Of a DNA stretch of 64,000 nucleotides, positions 17,856 through 26,198 are shown one piece after another; position 1 is the first letter of the stretch; each line of letters begins with the position of its first letter. The notes below the pieces were generated by a model. It saw only the letters and a program-made list of their open reading frames with translations. It did no database searches and was not told the origin of the DNA. The position numbers were made by a program, and so were the translations under genes. The stretch spans positions 84,206 to 148,205 of the forward strand of contig NZ_JAAGBB010000014.1 of the NCBI RefSeq assembly GCF_018129085.1. Direction: 5' to 3'. This stretch comes from Plastoroseomonas hellenica. Lineage in GTDB: Bacteria > Pseudomonadota > Alphaproteobacteria > Acetobacterales > Acetobacteraceae.

Positions 17856-18275
17856 ATCCTCGACCGAGGGCCCGCGCAGCTTCTTCACGGCGCCACGCTT
17901 GGTCTTGCTGTCCATGCGCCGGCGCTGCGATCCCTTGGTGGGCTTGGTCGGCCGGCGCGGCGGCGGTGGCGGGGTGGCGGCTTCGCGGATCAGGTCCAGC
18001 AGGCGTTCCAGCGCATCCTCTCGGTTGCGGTCCTGCGTGCGATGACGCTGGGCGTTGATGACCAGCACGCCTTCCTTGGTCATCCGCCGCCCAGCGAGCG
18101 TCGCCAGCCGCGCCTTCACGGCGCCCGATAGGCTCGGCGAGTTGAGCACGTCGAAACGCAGCTCGACCGCCGTCTCCACCTTGTTGACGTTCTGGCCGCC
18201 GGGGCCGGAGGCGCGCAGGAAACGCTCCTCGATCTCGCGCGGATCGAGGCTGATGCGGGCGGTGACGCGGATCAT
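17853..18275 (-). CDS. arfB: Alternative ribosome-rescue peptidyl-tRNA hydrolase ArfB
   Basis: A 140-residue class I release-factor-like protein. ASGPGGQNVNKVETAVELRF (residues 22-41) contains the catalytic GGQ (26-28), which hydrolyses peptidyl-tRNA in the ribosomal A site. There is no codon-recognition domain, and the basic tail (KTKRGAVKKLRG, about residues 124-135) is the part that enters the empty mRNA channel in ArfB/ICT1. It frees ribosomes stalled on mRNAs without a stop codon. Its ATG overlaps the eutC stop as ATGA, an unusual coupling of a housekeeping rescue factor to a catabolic operon. Confidence 0.92.
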   Translation of the reverse strand: MIRVTARISLDPREIEERFLRASGPGGQNVNKVETAVELRFDVLNSPSLSGAVKARLATLAGRRMTKEGVLVINAQRHRTQDRNREDALERLLDLIREAATPPPPPRRPTKPTKGSQRRRMDSKTKRGAVKKLRGPSVED

Positions 18276-19006
18276 GGCGTGGGCAGGATGCCCGCCGGCA
18301 TCTCGTCCTTCAGCGCGACACCTGTCGCGCCGAGCGCCCGGGCGGCGCCGAGCAGCCAGAGGAGCTTGGCCGCCGCATCGCCGAAGCCGAGGCCGGCCGG
18401 GCGGATATTGCTGATGCAGTTGCGTTCCGCATCCGTGCGCCCGCGGCGCGGCGCCCAGGTGATGTAGGCGCCCATGCTGTCCGTGGCGGACAGCCCCGGC
18501 CGTTCCCCGATCAGCACCACGACGGCGGCGGCATCGAGCGCCTCCCCCACCGCATCGCCGAGCGCGACGCGCGCCTGTTCCGCCACCACGATCGCGCCGA
18601 CATCGATCACCGGAACTAGGCGCGCGAGCAGCGCCGGCGCATGGCGCTGCACACCTTCGGCGCAGAGCCCGTCGGCGACCACCAGCACAATACGGCCGGA
18701 CGCGGCCTCGCCAGCCAGCCGTGTCGCATCCGCCTCCGCGATGCGGCGGCCAAGATCGGGGCGCAGCAGGAACTCGCGCCGGTCACGCGCGAGACTGGCG
18801 ACGCGCAGCACCGGCACTCCGAGCCCGGCGCATTCGGCTGCGAGCCGATCGCCATCGAAGGCGGACCATACCGCATCCCGTGCCCGGGCATGCGCTTCTT
18901 GGAAGTCGAGATGCGCCGCGGTCGGCACGGCATGCCCGGTGCGGCCGAGCCCGACCCGGGCCTGGGTGAAGCGCCGCAAATCCTGCCAGCGGGTCGGGGC
19001 CGTCAT
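18272..19006 (-). CDS. eutC: Ethanolamine ammonia-lyase small subunit EutC
   Basis: A 244-residue subunit of the adenosylcobalamin-dependent ethanolamine ammonia-lyase, which splits ethanolamine into acetaldehyde and ammonia. ARVGLGRTGHAVPTAAHLDFQ (about residues 12-32, quoted in part) and VLIGERPGLSATDSMGAYITW are family signatures. It is shorter at the N-terminus than the E. coli protein but typical for proteobacterial non-microcompartment forms. It is coupled by 4 bp to eutB before it and arfB after it. No eutA, shell genes or EutR are present. Confidence 0.93.
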   Translation of the reverse strand: MTAPTRWQDLRRFTQARVGLGRTGHAVPTAAHLDFQEAHARARDAVWSAFDGDRLAAECAGLGVPVLRVASLARDRREFLLRPDLGRRIAEADATRLAGEAASGRIVLVVADGLCAEGVQRHAPALLARLVPVIDVGAIVVAEQARVALGDAVGEALDAAAVVVLIGERPGLSATDSMGAYITWAPRRGRTDAERNCISNIRPAGLGFGDAAAKLLWLLGAARALGATGVALKDEMPAGILPTP

Positions 19007-20370
19007 CCGAGCCCGATCAGCGCCGGCGACAGCGCGGGCGGGATCGCCTCCCCTCGGCCGATGCCCATGCGATCCAGCCAGGCCGCGAATTCCGGGGCCG
19101 GCGTCTTGCCCAGCACCGCACGTGCATAGAGCCCGTCATGGAAGGAGGTCGATTGATAGGCCAGCATCACGTCATCCGCCCCCGGCACGCCCATGATGTA
19201 GGTGACGCCGGCGACGCCGAGCAGCGTCAGCAAGGTGTCCATGTCGTCCTGGTCGGCTTCGGCATGGTTGGTGTAGCAGATGTCGACGCCCATCGGCAGG
19301 CCGAGCAGCTTGCCGCAGAAATGGTCCTCGATCCCCGCGCGGATGATCTGCTTGCCGTCGAAGAGGTATTCCGGGCCGATGAAGCCCACCACCGAATTGA
19401 CCAGCAGCGGCGAGAATTCCCGCGCCACCGCATAGGCCCGCGCCTCCAGCGTCTGCTGGTCGACGCCGTGATGCGCCTCCGCCGAGAGGGCGCTGCCCTG
19501 CCCCGTCTCGAAATACATCACGTCCTGCCCGAGCGTGCCGCGATTCAGCGCCAGCGCCGCCTCCCGTGCTTCCTTGAGCAGCGCGAGCGAGACGCCGAAG
19601 CTGCGGTTCGCACCTTCCGTCCCGCCGACCGACTGGAACACCAGATCGACTGGCGCGCCGCGCTCCATCGCCAGCATGGTCGTGGTGACATGGGACAGCA
19701 CGCAGCTCTGCGTCGGGATCGCGAAGCGGGTGCGCACCATGTCGAGCATCTCAAGTAGCCGCATCACTGCCTCGACATTGTCGGTCGCGGGATTGACGCC
19801 GATCACCGCATCCCCGGCGCCGAGCAGCAGCCCATCCAGCACGGAGGCCGCGACGCCGCGGGGATCGTCGGTCGGGTGGTTCGGCTGCAATCGGATCGAG
19901 AGCGTGCCCGGCAGCCCGATGGTGTTGCGGAAGCGCGTCGTCACCCGGCATTTCGCGGCAACCGTCACCAGATCGGCGATGCGCATGATCTTGCTGACCG
20001 CCGCCACCATCTCCGGCGTCAGGCCAGGTCGCAACGCCGCGAGCGCGGCACTGTCCGCGCCCTCCCCCAGCAGCCAGTCGCGGAAGCCGCCGACGGTCAG
20101 ATGCGCGACCGGTGCGAAGGCGCCCAAGTCATGGCGATCCTGGATCAGTCGCGTGACCTCATCCGCCTCATAGGGGATCACCGCCTCGGCCAGGAAGGTC
20201 TTCAGCGGCAGCTCGGCGAGTGCCCGCTGCGCCGCCACCCGCTCCGCCGCACTCGCCGCCGCGACGCCGGCCAGCGTGTCGCCGGAGCGCGGCGGCGTGG
20301 CGCGCGCCAGCAGCGCCGCGAGGTCCCCGAAGCGGTAACGCGTGCCGCCGATGTCGTGCGCGTAGCCCAT
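19003..20370 (-). CDS. eutB: Ethanolamine ammonia-lyase large subunit EutB
   Basis: A 455-residue TIM-barrel catalytic subunit, full length. Recognisable stretches are SIRLQPNHPTDDPRGVAASV, GVNPATDNVEAVMRLLEML and LPMGVDICYTNHAEADQDDM, which contribute to ethanolamine and B12 binding. The start at 20370 (MGYAHDIGG) fits the family N-terminus; the frame stays open upstream but carries no homology. It diverges by 81 bp from the TPP decarboxylase pair. With the urt and asparaginase genes it fits a nitrogen-scavenging region, and the host must obtain or make B12. Confidence 0.94.
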   Translation of the reverse strand: MGYAHDIGGTRYRFGDLAALLARATPPRSGDTLAGVAAASAAERVAAQRALAELPLKTFLAEAVIPYEADEVTRLIQDRHDLGAFAPVAHLTVGGFRDWLLGEGADSAALAALRPGLTPEMVAAVSKIMRIADLVTVAAKCRVTTRFRNTIGLPGTLSIRLQPNHPTDDPRGVAASVLDGLLLGAGDAVIGVNPATDNVEAVMRLLEMLDMVRTRFAIPTQSCVLSHVTTTMLAMERGAPVDLVFQSVGGTEGANRSFGVSLALLKEAREAALALNRGTLGQDVMYFETGQGSALSAEAHHGVDQQTLEARAYAVAREFSPLLVNSVVGFIGPEYLFDGKQIIRAGIEDHFCGKLLGLPMGVDICYTNHAEADQDDMDTLLTLLGVAGVTYIMGVPGADDVMLAYQSTSFHDGLYARAVLGKTPAPEFAAWLDRMGIGRGEAIPPALSPALIGLG

Positions 20371-20451
20371 GCAAGTGAGAATGACGCGGGCCGGCGCGTC
20401 TTGCCAGCATCGCCGTACCGGCCGATGCTTCGGCCGCGAAGCGAGGAAACC

Positions 20452-21003
20452 ATGGACCGAGACGCCCCAGAAACGCGTCCGGGCGCGGCCGAAGACTGGC
20501 CCGACCGGATCTACGACCTGCTCAAGCTGCACAATATCCGCCAGGTGGCGCTGGTGCCGGATGCCGGGCATTCCCGGTTGATCCGTCGCTGCCTCGCCGA
20601 CAACACGATGAAGGTCGTGACCCTGACGACCGAGGAAGAGGGCGTCGCCATGCTCGCCGGCGCCTGGCTCGGCGGCGACCGCGGCGTGCTGCTGATGCAG
20701 AGCAGCGGCGTCGGCAACTGCATCAACATGCTGTCGCTCTCGCACATCCACCGCACGCCGATGCCGATGATCGTGACCATGCGCGGCGATTTCGGGGAGT
20801 TCAACCCGGCCCAAATCTCCATGGGCAACGCGACCCAGGCGGTGCTGGAGGCGATGGGCACGCTGGTGAAGCGCGCCGACACGCCGGAGGATATCGCGCC
20901 CACCGTCGATGCGACGATCCGCATGGCCTTCAACACCTTCCGCCCGACCGCGACCCTGATCGGGCAACGCATCATCGGCGCCAAAACTTTTGGGAAGGAC
21001 TGA
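20452..21003 (+). CDS. TPP-dependent decarboxylase, alpha (PYR-domain) subunit, ComD/phosphonopyruvate decarboxylase-like
   Basis: A 183-residue protein carrying only the pyrimidine-binding domain of a thiamine diphosphate enzyme. It contains the glutamate that activates the cofactor (TTEEEGVAMLAGAWLGG, E61-E63 region). Domains split over two genes are typical of sulfopyruvate decarboxylase (ComDE) and some phosphonopyruvate decarboxylases. The start at 20452 follows GAGGAAACC. The next gene, 3 bp away, supplies the other domain. The likely reaction is decarboxylation of a 3-substituted pyruvate; the substrate is not resolved. Confidence 0.82.
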   Translation: MDRDAPETRPGAAEDWPDRIYDLLKLHNIRQVALVPDAGHSRLIRRCLADNTMKVVTLTTEEEGVAMLAGAWLGGDRGVLLMQSSGVGNCINMLSLSHIHRTPMPMIVTMRGDFGEFNPAQISMGNATQAVLEAMGTLVKRADTPEDIAPTVDATIRMAFNTFRPTATLIGQRIIGAKTFGKD

Positions 21004-21006
21004 CCC

Positions 21007-21612
21007 ATGGTCGCACTCGGCAAGTCCGGCAAGCTGCACCGGCGGGAGCTGGTGAAGGCGGTCCTCGAGGATCGCGGCGACATGCTGGTCATCGCAGGGC
21101 TCGGCGCCCCGGCCTGGGACATCACCGCGGTCGGTGATCGGCCCGAGAACCTGCCGCTCTGGGGCGGCATGGGCGGCGCGGCGATGATCGGCCTCGGCCT
21201 GGCGCTGGCGCAGCCCAGCCGTAAGGTGCTGGTGATCACCGGCGATGGGGAGATGCTGATGGGCGTCGGCGCCCTGGCCACCATCGCGGTGCAGCGCCCG
21301 GCCAATCTCTCCATCCTCGTGCAGGACAACGAGCATTACGGCGAGACCGGCATGCAGGAGACGGCGACGAAGCACGGTGTCGACCTGGTCGCCATGGCCA
21401 AGGGCGCCGGCTTCGCCCGCACCCTGCTGGTGACCCGGCCGGAGGAGGTACCGGGGCTCCGCGCCGCGATCCACGCCGGCGGCGGGCCGCTCTTCGCGCT
21501 CGCCAAGATCGATGAAACGAGCCTGCCGCTGGTGCTGCCGCCGCGCGAAGGCGCCTTCCTGCAGGCGCGGATGCGGGAAGCGGTGATGGGGCCGGCCGCG
21601 CACCTGGCCTGA
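21007..21612 (+). CDS. TPP-dependent decarboxylase, beta (PP-domain) subunit
   Basis: A 201-residue diphosphate-binding half of the split TPP enzyme. The Mg/TPP motif runs from GDGEMLMG (residues 79-86) to the ligand N108 (LVQDNEHYGETG). It pairs with the upstream alpha subunit to make a complete active site at their interface. The set is followed 26 bp later by a TctC receptor gene, suggesting that uptake and breakdown of an organic acid are combined. Sulfopyruvate or phosphonopyruvate decarboxylase are the closest named relatives by memory. Confidence 0.85.
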   Translation: MVALGKSGKLHRRELVKAVLEDRGDMLVIAGLGAPAWDITAVGDRPENLPLWGGMGGAAMIGLGLALAQPSRKVLVITGDGEMLMGVGALATIAVQRPANLSILVQDNEHYGETGMQETATKHGVDLVAMAKGAGFARTLLVTRPEEVPGLRAAIHAGGGPLFALAKIDETSLPLVLPPREGAFLQARMREAVMGPAAHLA

Positions 21613-21638
21613 ACAACGAGAAGAAAGGGGGGCGTCCG

Positions 21639-22625
21639 ATGCGTCGTCGTGGTCTTCTGGCGGTCCTGGCGGCTGCCCCCCTTCCCGCCCTGGCGCAGCC
21701 TGCCTGCCGGACCTGCCGCGAGGGGGATTGGGCGCCGCAGCGTCCGGTGCGCCTGATCGTGCCCTTCGCGGCGGGCGGCAGCACCGACGTCACCGCACGG
21801 CTGGTGGCCGAGGCGCTCGGCCAACGCCTCGGCCAGCCGGTGGTGGTGGAGAACCGCGCCGGCGCCGGCGGCAATATCGGCGCCGAAGCGGTCGCCCGCG
21901 CGGCGCCTGATGGGCATACGCTGCTGTTCTCGACCAGTTCGACCCATGCCACCAATCCGGCGCTCTACCGCAACCTGCCCTTTCACCCGCTGCGCGATTT
22001 CGCCCCGATCAGCCAGATCGCTTTCATCCCGAACCTGTTCGTCGCGCATCCGGACGTGCCGGCGGGGAGCCTGACGGAGCTGGTGGCCCTGGCCAAGACA
22101 CGGCCGGGCAGGCTGAATTACGGCAGCGCCGGCCCCGGCACCTCCCAGCATCTTGCCGCGGCGCTCTTCACCTCCAGGGCCGGGATCGAGGTCCAGCACG
22201 TGCCCTATCGTGGCGGCGCGCCGGCGGTGGCCGACCTGCTTGGCGACAAGATCCAGTTCATGGCGAGCCCGCTGGTCGAGGTGATCGAACATGTGCGCGC
22301 CAATCGCCTGCGCGCGCTTGCCGTCACCACGCTGCGCCGCTCCCCCCTGCTGCCGGAGACGCCGACGGTCGCCGAGACCTTGCCGGGCTACGAGGTCGCG
22401 CTGTGGAACGGGCTGCTGGCGCCCACTGGCACACCGGCCGACGCGGTGCGTCGCATCGCGCAGGAGACCCAGGCCGCGCTCCGCACCGCCGAGATGCGCG
22501 ACCGCCTGGCCCAGCAGGGCAGCGAGCCGGTCGGCAGCGGGCCCGAGGAATTCGCCAGCTTCATCGCCGCCGAGATCCCGAAATGGGCCGAGCTCGTGCG
22601 GATCTCCGGTGCCAGCGCCGAATGA
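21639..22625 (+). CDS. Tripartite tricarboxylate transporter receptor, TctC/Bug family (first of three)
   Basis: A 328-residue periplasmic receptor with a short signal ending ALAQ. Diagnostic stretches are PVRLIVPFAAGGSTDVTARL, VVENRAGAGGNIGAEAVARA and DGHTLLFSTSSTHATNPALY. The fold binds carboxylates or amides for TctAB-type permeases. No tctA or tctB lies in the window, so this is an orphan receptor that must share a distant permease. An extra CRTCRE motif just after the signal is unusual and may form a disulfide. Confidence 0.9.
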   Translation: MRRRGLLAVLAAAPLPALAQPACRTCREGDWAPQRPVRLIVPFAAGGSTDVTARLVAEALGQRLGQPVVVENRAGAGGNIGAEAVARAAPDGHTLLFSTSSTHATNPALYRNLPFHPLRDFAPISQIAFIPNLFVAHPDVPAGSLTELVALAKTRPGRLNYGSAGPGTSQHLAAALFTSRAGIEVQHVPYRGGAPAVADLLGDKIQFMASPLVEVIEHVRANRLRALAVTTLRRSPLLPETPTVAETLPGYEVALWNGLLAPTGTPADAVRRIAQETQAALRTAEMRDRLAQQGSEPVGSGPEEFASFIAAEIPKWAELVRISGASAE

Positions 22626-22632
22626 TAGTCAA

Positions 22633-22657
22633 CGGCACGAGTACTTCACTCGTGCCG
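22633..22657 (+). terminator. Perfect 10-bp hairpin after the TctC gene
   Basis: CGGCACGAGT (22633-22642) and ACTCGTGCCG (22648-22657) pair perfectly around ACTTC, 8 bp after the stop codon. There is no T-run, but position and strength suggest a transcription end or 3'-end stabiliser. Confidence 0.5.
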
Positions 22658-22675
22658 AGCGCCCGAATGGGCGCC

Positions 22676-22730
22676 GCCGGCAGTCCGGCGAAGCCAAGGG
22701 GCGCGGATGCGCCCCGCCCGGCGTTTGAGG
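22676..22730 (+). repeat. Dispersed repeat family 2, copy 1
   Basis: A 55-bp element matched by 34611-34664. It contains a hairpin GGGCGC (22699-22704), loop GGAT, GCGCCC (22709-22714). The other copy has CCGCGC/GCGCGG, so the two outer base pairs are swapped on both arms, which preserves pairing. The flanks CAGTCCGGCGA and CGCCCGGCGT(T/A)TGAGG are conserved. It sits about 50 bp before a dehydrogenase gene. Confidence 0.75.
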
Positions 22731-22731
22731 G

Positions 22732-22759
22732 GGCCTTGATCGTGCTTACGATCAAGGCC
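22732..22759 (+). promoter_or_regulatory. Perfect 12-bp hairpin just before the dehydrogenase start
   Basis: GGCCTTGATCGT (22732-22743) pairs with ACGATCAAGGCC (22748-22759) around a 4-nt loop, ending 19 bp before the ATG at 22779. The Shine-Dalgarno GAGGAATTGAG follows it. It could be a terminator/attenuator, a leader stabiliser or a protein-binding palindrome. Confidence 0.5.
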
Positions 22760-22778
22760 GCAAATATGAGGAATTGAG

Positions 22779-23747
22779 ATGCCGCACGTCGTCTGCATGC
22801 GACCGATCCACCCCGATGCCATCCAGGCGCTGCACGACGCGGGCTGCACCGTCGAGATCCCGGAGGACAGTGCCGCCGCGCGCGCGGCGGCGCTGCCGAA
22901 GGCCGAGGCGATCATCGTCCGCCTGACCCCGATCACGCGGGAGGTGATCGCCGCCGCGCCGAACCTCCGCCTCGTTGCCCGCCATGGCGTGGGCTATGAC
23001 GCGGTCGATGTGCCGGCGCTGACCGAGCGCGGCATCCCGCTGACCATCACGCCGGAAGCCAATGCCGTCAGCGTCGCCGAGCATGCGATGATGCTGATGC
23101 TCTCCGTCGCGCGCCGCGCCACCGGCTACGACGCGAACATGCGCAAGCCCATCTGGGGCGCGGTGCCGGAGCTGCCGACCTTCGACCTGGCGGGCCGCAC
23201 CCTGCTGATCTTCGGCTTCGGGCGCATCGGCAGCCGCGTGGCGAAGCGCGCCGCCGCCTTCGACATGAAGATCCTGGTCAGCGACCCCAGGATGCCGCGC
23301 AACACCATCCGCGGCCTGGGCCATGAGCCGGTGACCGACATGGATGAGGCGCTCGCAGCCGCCGATGTGGTGACCCTGCACCTGCCGTCCAACGCCGAGA
23401 CGCGGAACATGGTGGATGCGGCCTTCCTGGCGAAGATGAAGCCCGGCGCCATCCTGATCAACACCGCGCGCGGCACGCTGGTGGTGGAGGATGCGTTGGT
23501 GGCGGCGCTGAAATCCGGCCAGCTCGCGGCCGCAGGGCTCGACGTCTTCTACGAGGAGCCGGTGCAGACCCGGATCGGGCTGGCCGAGCTTCCGAACGTC
23601 ATCCTGACGCCCCATTCCGCCGCCGGCACGGCGGAGAGCATGCGGCGGATGGCGATGAGTTGCGCGGAAAGCGTGCTGCAATGCTTCGCCGGGCGGCTCG
23701 ATCCCGATAGTGTCGTGAACCCCGAAACTCTGCCGCGGAGGAATTGA
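22779..23747 (+). CDS. D-2-hydroxyacid dehydrogenase, NAD-dependent
   Basis: A 322-residue enzyme of the D-isomer-specific 2-hydroxyacid dehydrogenase family, interconverting a 2-keto acid and its D-2-hydroxy acid. The Rossmann motif is IFGFGRIGSRVAKRAAAFDM (from residue 144), with D169 favouring NAD. Catalytic residues by position are R231 (NTARG), E260 (VFYEE) and H279 (TPHSAAGT). It precedes an MmgE/PrpD gene by 4 bp, so both probably serve one organic-acid pathway. Glyoxylate/hydroxypyruvate or phosphoglycerate-like substrates are possible; none is proven. Confidence 0.9.
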   Translation: MPHVVCMRPIHPDAIQALHDAGCTVEIPEDSAAARAAALPKAEAIIVRLTPITREVIAAAPNLRLVARHGVGYDAVDVPALTERGIPLTITPEANAVSVAEHAMMLMLSVARRATGYDANMRKPIWGAVPELPTFDLAGRTLLIFGFGRIGSRVAKRAAAFDMKILVSDPRMPRNTIRGLGHEPVTDMDEALAAADVVTLHLPSNAETRNMVDAAFLAKMKPGAILINTARGTLVVEDALVAALKSGQLAAAGLDVFYEEPVQTRIGLAELPNVILTPHSAAGTAESMRRMAMSCAESVLQCFAGRLDPDSVVNPETLPRRN

Positions 23748-23751
23748 AGCC

Positions 23752-25122
23752 ATGAACCCGCTTCTCGTCCTGGCCGAGCATGCGGCCACCTGGCACGACG
23801 CCCCCCTGACCCCGGAGATCGAGCACCACGCCCGGCGCGCCCTGGTCGACTGGTTCGCCAATGTGCTCTCCGGCGCATCCCGCGCGCCCGCCACCTTGAT
23901 GGCGGCGGCGCTCGAGGATGAGACGCGGGGCGGCGGCGGCGCGGTCTGCTACGTCACCGGCAAGCGCGTGCCGGTGCGGCATGCCGCGCTGATCAACGGC
24001 ACCGCCAGCCATACCGTCGAGTTCGACGACATCTACCGCTATGCGGTCTACCATCCTGGCTGCCCGACCATCGCGGCCGCACTCGCCATGGCGCAGTCGA
24101 AGCGCGTGGGCATGGCGAGCTTGCTGCGCGCCATCGCCGGCGGCTATGAGGTCGGCTGCCGCATCGGCGTCGCGGTGCAGCCGAGCCATTACCGGTTCTG
24201 GCACACCACCGGCACCATCGGAAATTTCGGCGCCGCCGCCGCCGTTTCCATCCTTCTCGGCTCCGACGCCGAGCGTATCGCGCATGCGATCGCGACCGCC
24301 GCCACTATGGCGAGCGGGCTGCAGCAGGCCTTCCGCGGCGAGGGCATGAGCAAGCCGCTGCACCCGGGCCATGCCGCGGAAGCCGGCGCCATGGCGGCGA
24401 TGGCGGCGGCGCATGGCATGACTGGCGCGCTGGACGTGCTGCACGGGCCGGCCGGCTTCGCGGCCGCGACCAGCGAGGACACCGGCAAATGGGAGAAGTC
24501 GCTGGCCAATATCGGCAAGCCTTTCGCCATCACCGACATGACCTTCAAGAACCATGGCTGCTGCGGGCATATCTTCGCCGCCCTCGATGCGGTGCGTGAC
24601 CTGCAGCGGGAGAATGGGTTCAAGGCGGCCGAGGTCACCGGCGTCGCGGTCGGCGGCTACCGCGCCACCAAGGATGTCTGCGACCGCCCGAATGCGCGGA
24701 CCGAGCAGGATTGCCGCTTCTCGACCCAATTCACGGTCGCGACCATGCTGCTGCATGGCGGCGTGCGGCTTTCGGCCTTCGAGCCGGAGCGCCTGGCCGA
24801 TCCCGCGATCCGCGCGCTGATGCCGAAGGTCACGGTCGCGATCGACCCGGACTGCGAGGCAGCCTTCCCGAATGCGCGCAGCGCCAAGGTGACGATCACG
24901 CTGGCCGACGGCCGCGTGCTGGCCCGCCACCAGCCGACCCGTAAGGGCGACCCCGATGCGCGTCTCTCCGATGACGATCTCTCCGACAAATTTATGGAGC
25001 TGAGCGCGCCGGCGGTCGGCGAAGCGGCGGCGAAGGCGGTGCTGACCCAGCTCTGGCAGGGCGCCGATCTTCCAGGCGCGGTGCCACTGTTGAGCGCGCC
25101 TGTCCCGCGGGCGGCGGAGTAG
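23752..25122 (+). CDS. MmgE/PrpD family protein
   Basis: A 456-residue protein of the 2-methylcitrate dehydratase / cis-aconitate decarboxylase fold family. Typical residues include NGTASHTVEFDD (about residues 82-93), CPTIAAALAMAQ and GMSKPLHPGHAAEAGAMAAMAA (about 197-218). Members dehydrate or isomerise citrate-like acids. The context of D-2-hydroxyacid dehydrogenase and TctC genes, without prpB or prpC, argues against the methylcitrate cycle and for another branched acid. Length is normal and the start follows GGAGGAATTGA. Confidence 0.88.
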   Translation: MNPLLVLAEHAATWHDAPLTPEIEHHARRALVDWFANVLSGASRAPATLMAAALEDETRGGGGAVCYVTGKRVPVRHAALINGTASHTVEFDDIYRYAVYHPGCPTIAAALAMAQSKRVGMASLLRAIAGGYEVGCRIGVAVQPSHYRFWHTTGTIGNFGAAAAVSILLGSDAERIAHAIATAATMASGLQQAFRGEGMSKPLHPGHAAEAGAMAAMAAAHGMTGALDVLHGPAGFAAATSEDTGKWEKSLANIGKPFAITDMTFKNHGCCGHIFAALDAVRDLQRENGFKAAEVTGVAVGGYRATKDVCDRPNARTEQDCRFSTQFTVATMLLHGGVRLSAFEPERLADPAIRALMPKVTVAIDPDCEAAFPNARSAKVTITLADGRVLARHQPTRKGDPDARLSDDDLSDKFMELSAPAVGEAAAKAVLTQLWQGADLPGAVPLLSAPVPRAAE

Positions 25123-25167
25123 CGGCGGCGGCTGCACGGAAAGCGGCTGAAAGGGCGATCCTCCGCG

Positions 25168-26121
25168 ATGTTCACCGCATCGCTCGAAGGATTGGCCTCG
25201 CTCGGCCGCCAGGGGCCACGCGCGCTGGCAGCACTCGTGCTGATCGGCATCGCCTTTCCCCCGCTCGGCCGCCTGGTGCGGCCTTGGTTGGCGGAAGCGG
25301 TCTTCCTCCTGCTGGTGCTCTCCTTCCTCCAGCTCGACGTGGCAAGGCTGCGTGCGCATCTTCGCAGGCCGGGCCTCATCCTGGCCGCAACGGCCTGGAC
25401 CGCGCTTGGCGTGCCGCTGATCTTCCATGCCCTGGCCGGGCTGGCGGGGCTGCGGGAGAAGGATCCGGGCCTCTTCCTCGGGCTGATGCTCCAGGGCCTC
25501 GCCTCGCCCATGATGGCGGCTCCGAGCCTCGCCGCACTGATGGGGCTGGACGCCACGCTCGTCCTCATCACCCTCGTCACGGGAACGGTGCTACTCCCAT
25601 TCGTCGCGCCGGTCCTGACGCAGTTGCTGCTCGGCGAGGCGCTGGCAGTCTCGCCCACGGCACTCGGGACGCGTCTCGGCGCCATCCTCACCGGATCCGT
25701 GTTGCTCGCGCTGGTCCTTCGCCGCCTGATCGGCGTGGCGGCCATAGAGCGGCACCGGGATGCGGTGAACGGGGTCAATATCCTCGTACTGCTGGTCTTC
25801 GTCGCCGCCGTCATGGGGGACGTGGCCGTCATGGCCTGGGCCGACCCGATCGTCTTCGCTGGGATGACGGTGCTGGCCTTCGCCGTCTTCGCGGCGCTCC
25901 TGCTGGGAACGGCCTTGCTTTTCCGCTGGGCGGGCCGGATCGATGCCCTCTCCCTCGGGATTATGGCTTCGCAGCGGAACATGGGCCTGATGGTCGCGGC
26001 GGTGGGCGGCGCGCTTCCCAGCACGACCTGGCTCTATTTCTCGCTCTGCCAGTTTCCGATCTATCTGTCGCCGCTGTTGCTGCGGCCCCTGATCAAGGCC
26101 AGGCGCCTACCGGAACGGTAG
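25168..26121 (+). CDS. Polytopic membrane protein, bile-acid/sodium symporter (BASS)-like
   Basis: A 317-residue protein with about ten hydrophobic helices. The layout, with an inverted-repeat feel and short loops such as LQGLASPMMAAPSLAALMGLD (about residues 109-129) and ASQRNMGLMVAA near the end, resembles BASS and related transporters for organic anions. The family call is tentative. It follows the PrpD-like gene by 45 bp on the same strand and may move the acid handled there. Its TAG stop is formed at the edge of a dispersed repeat. No strong Shine-Dalgarno is visible. Confidence 0.6.
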   Translation: MFTASLEGLASLGRQGPRALAALVLIGIAFPPLGRLVRPWLAEAVFLLLVLSFLQLDVARLRAHLRRPGLILAATAWTALGVPLIFHALAGLAGLREKDPGLFLGLMLQGLASPMMAAPSLAALMGLDATLVLITLVTGTVLLPFVAPVLTQLLLGEALAVSPTALGTRLGAILTGSVLLALVLRRLIGVAAIERHRDAVNGVNILVLLVFVAAVMGDVAVMAWADPIVFAGMTVLAFAVFAALLLGTALLFRWAGRIDALSLGIMASQRNMGLMVAAVGGALPSTTWLYFSLCQFPIYLSPLLLRPLIKARRLPER

Positions 26122-26188
26122 AGCAGATCGCCGGAGGGCGGCATCGCCCGGAGGCGTGAATCTGCTCGGCAAAACACAATGCTCCAAA
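26119..26188 (-). repeat. Dispersed intergenic repeat family 1, copy C (inverted)
   Basis: Arms GAGCAGAT (26121-26128) and ATCTGCTC (26160-26167) enclose GGGCGGCATCGCCC-type sequence; the tail GGCAAAACACAATGCTCC is the inverted leader. On the minus strand it aligns with copy A at about 52 of 57 positions. It lies between convergent genes and begins with the TAG stop of the upstream one. Confidence 0.75.
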
Positions 26189-26198
26189 GCCACAGGCT

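Noticed and set aside
20371..21603. Upstream extension of eutB
   Set aside because: It runs antisense through the TPP decarboxylase genes; EutB homology begins at 20370.
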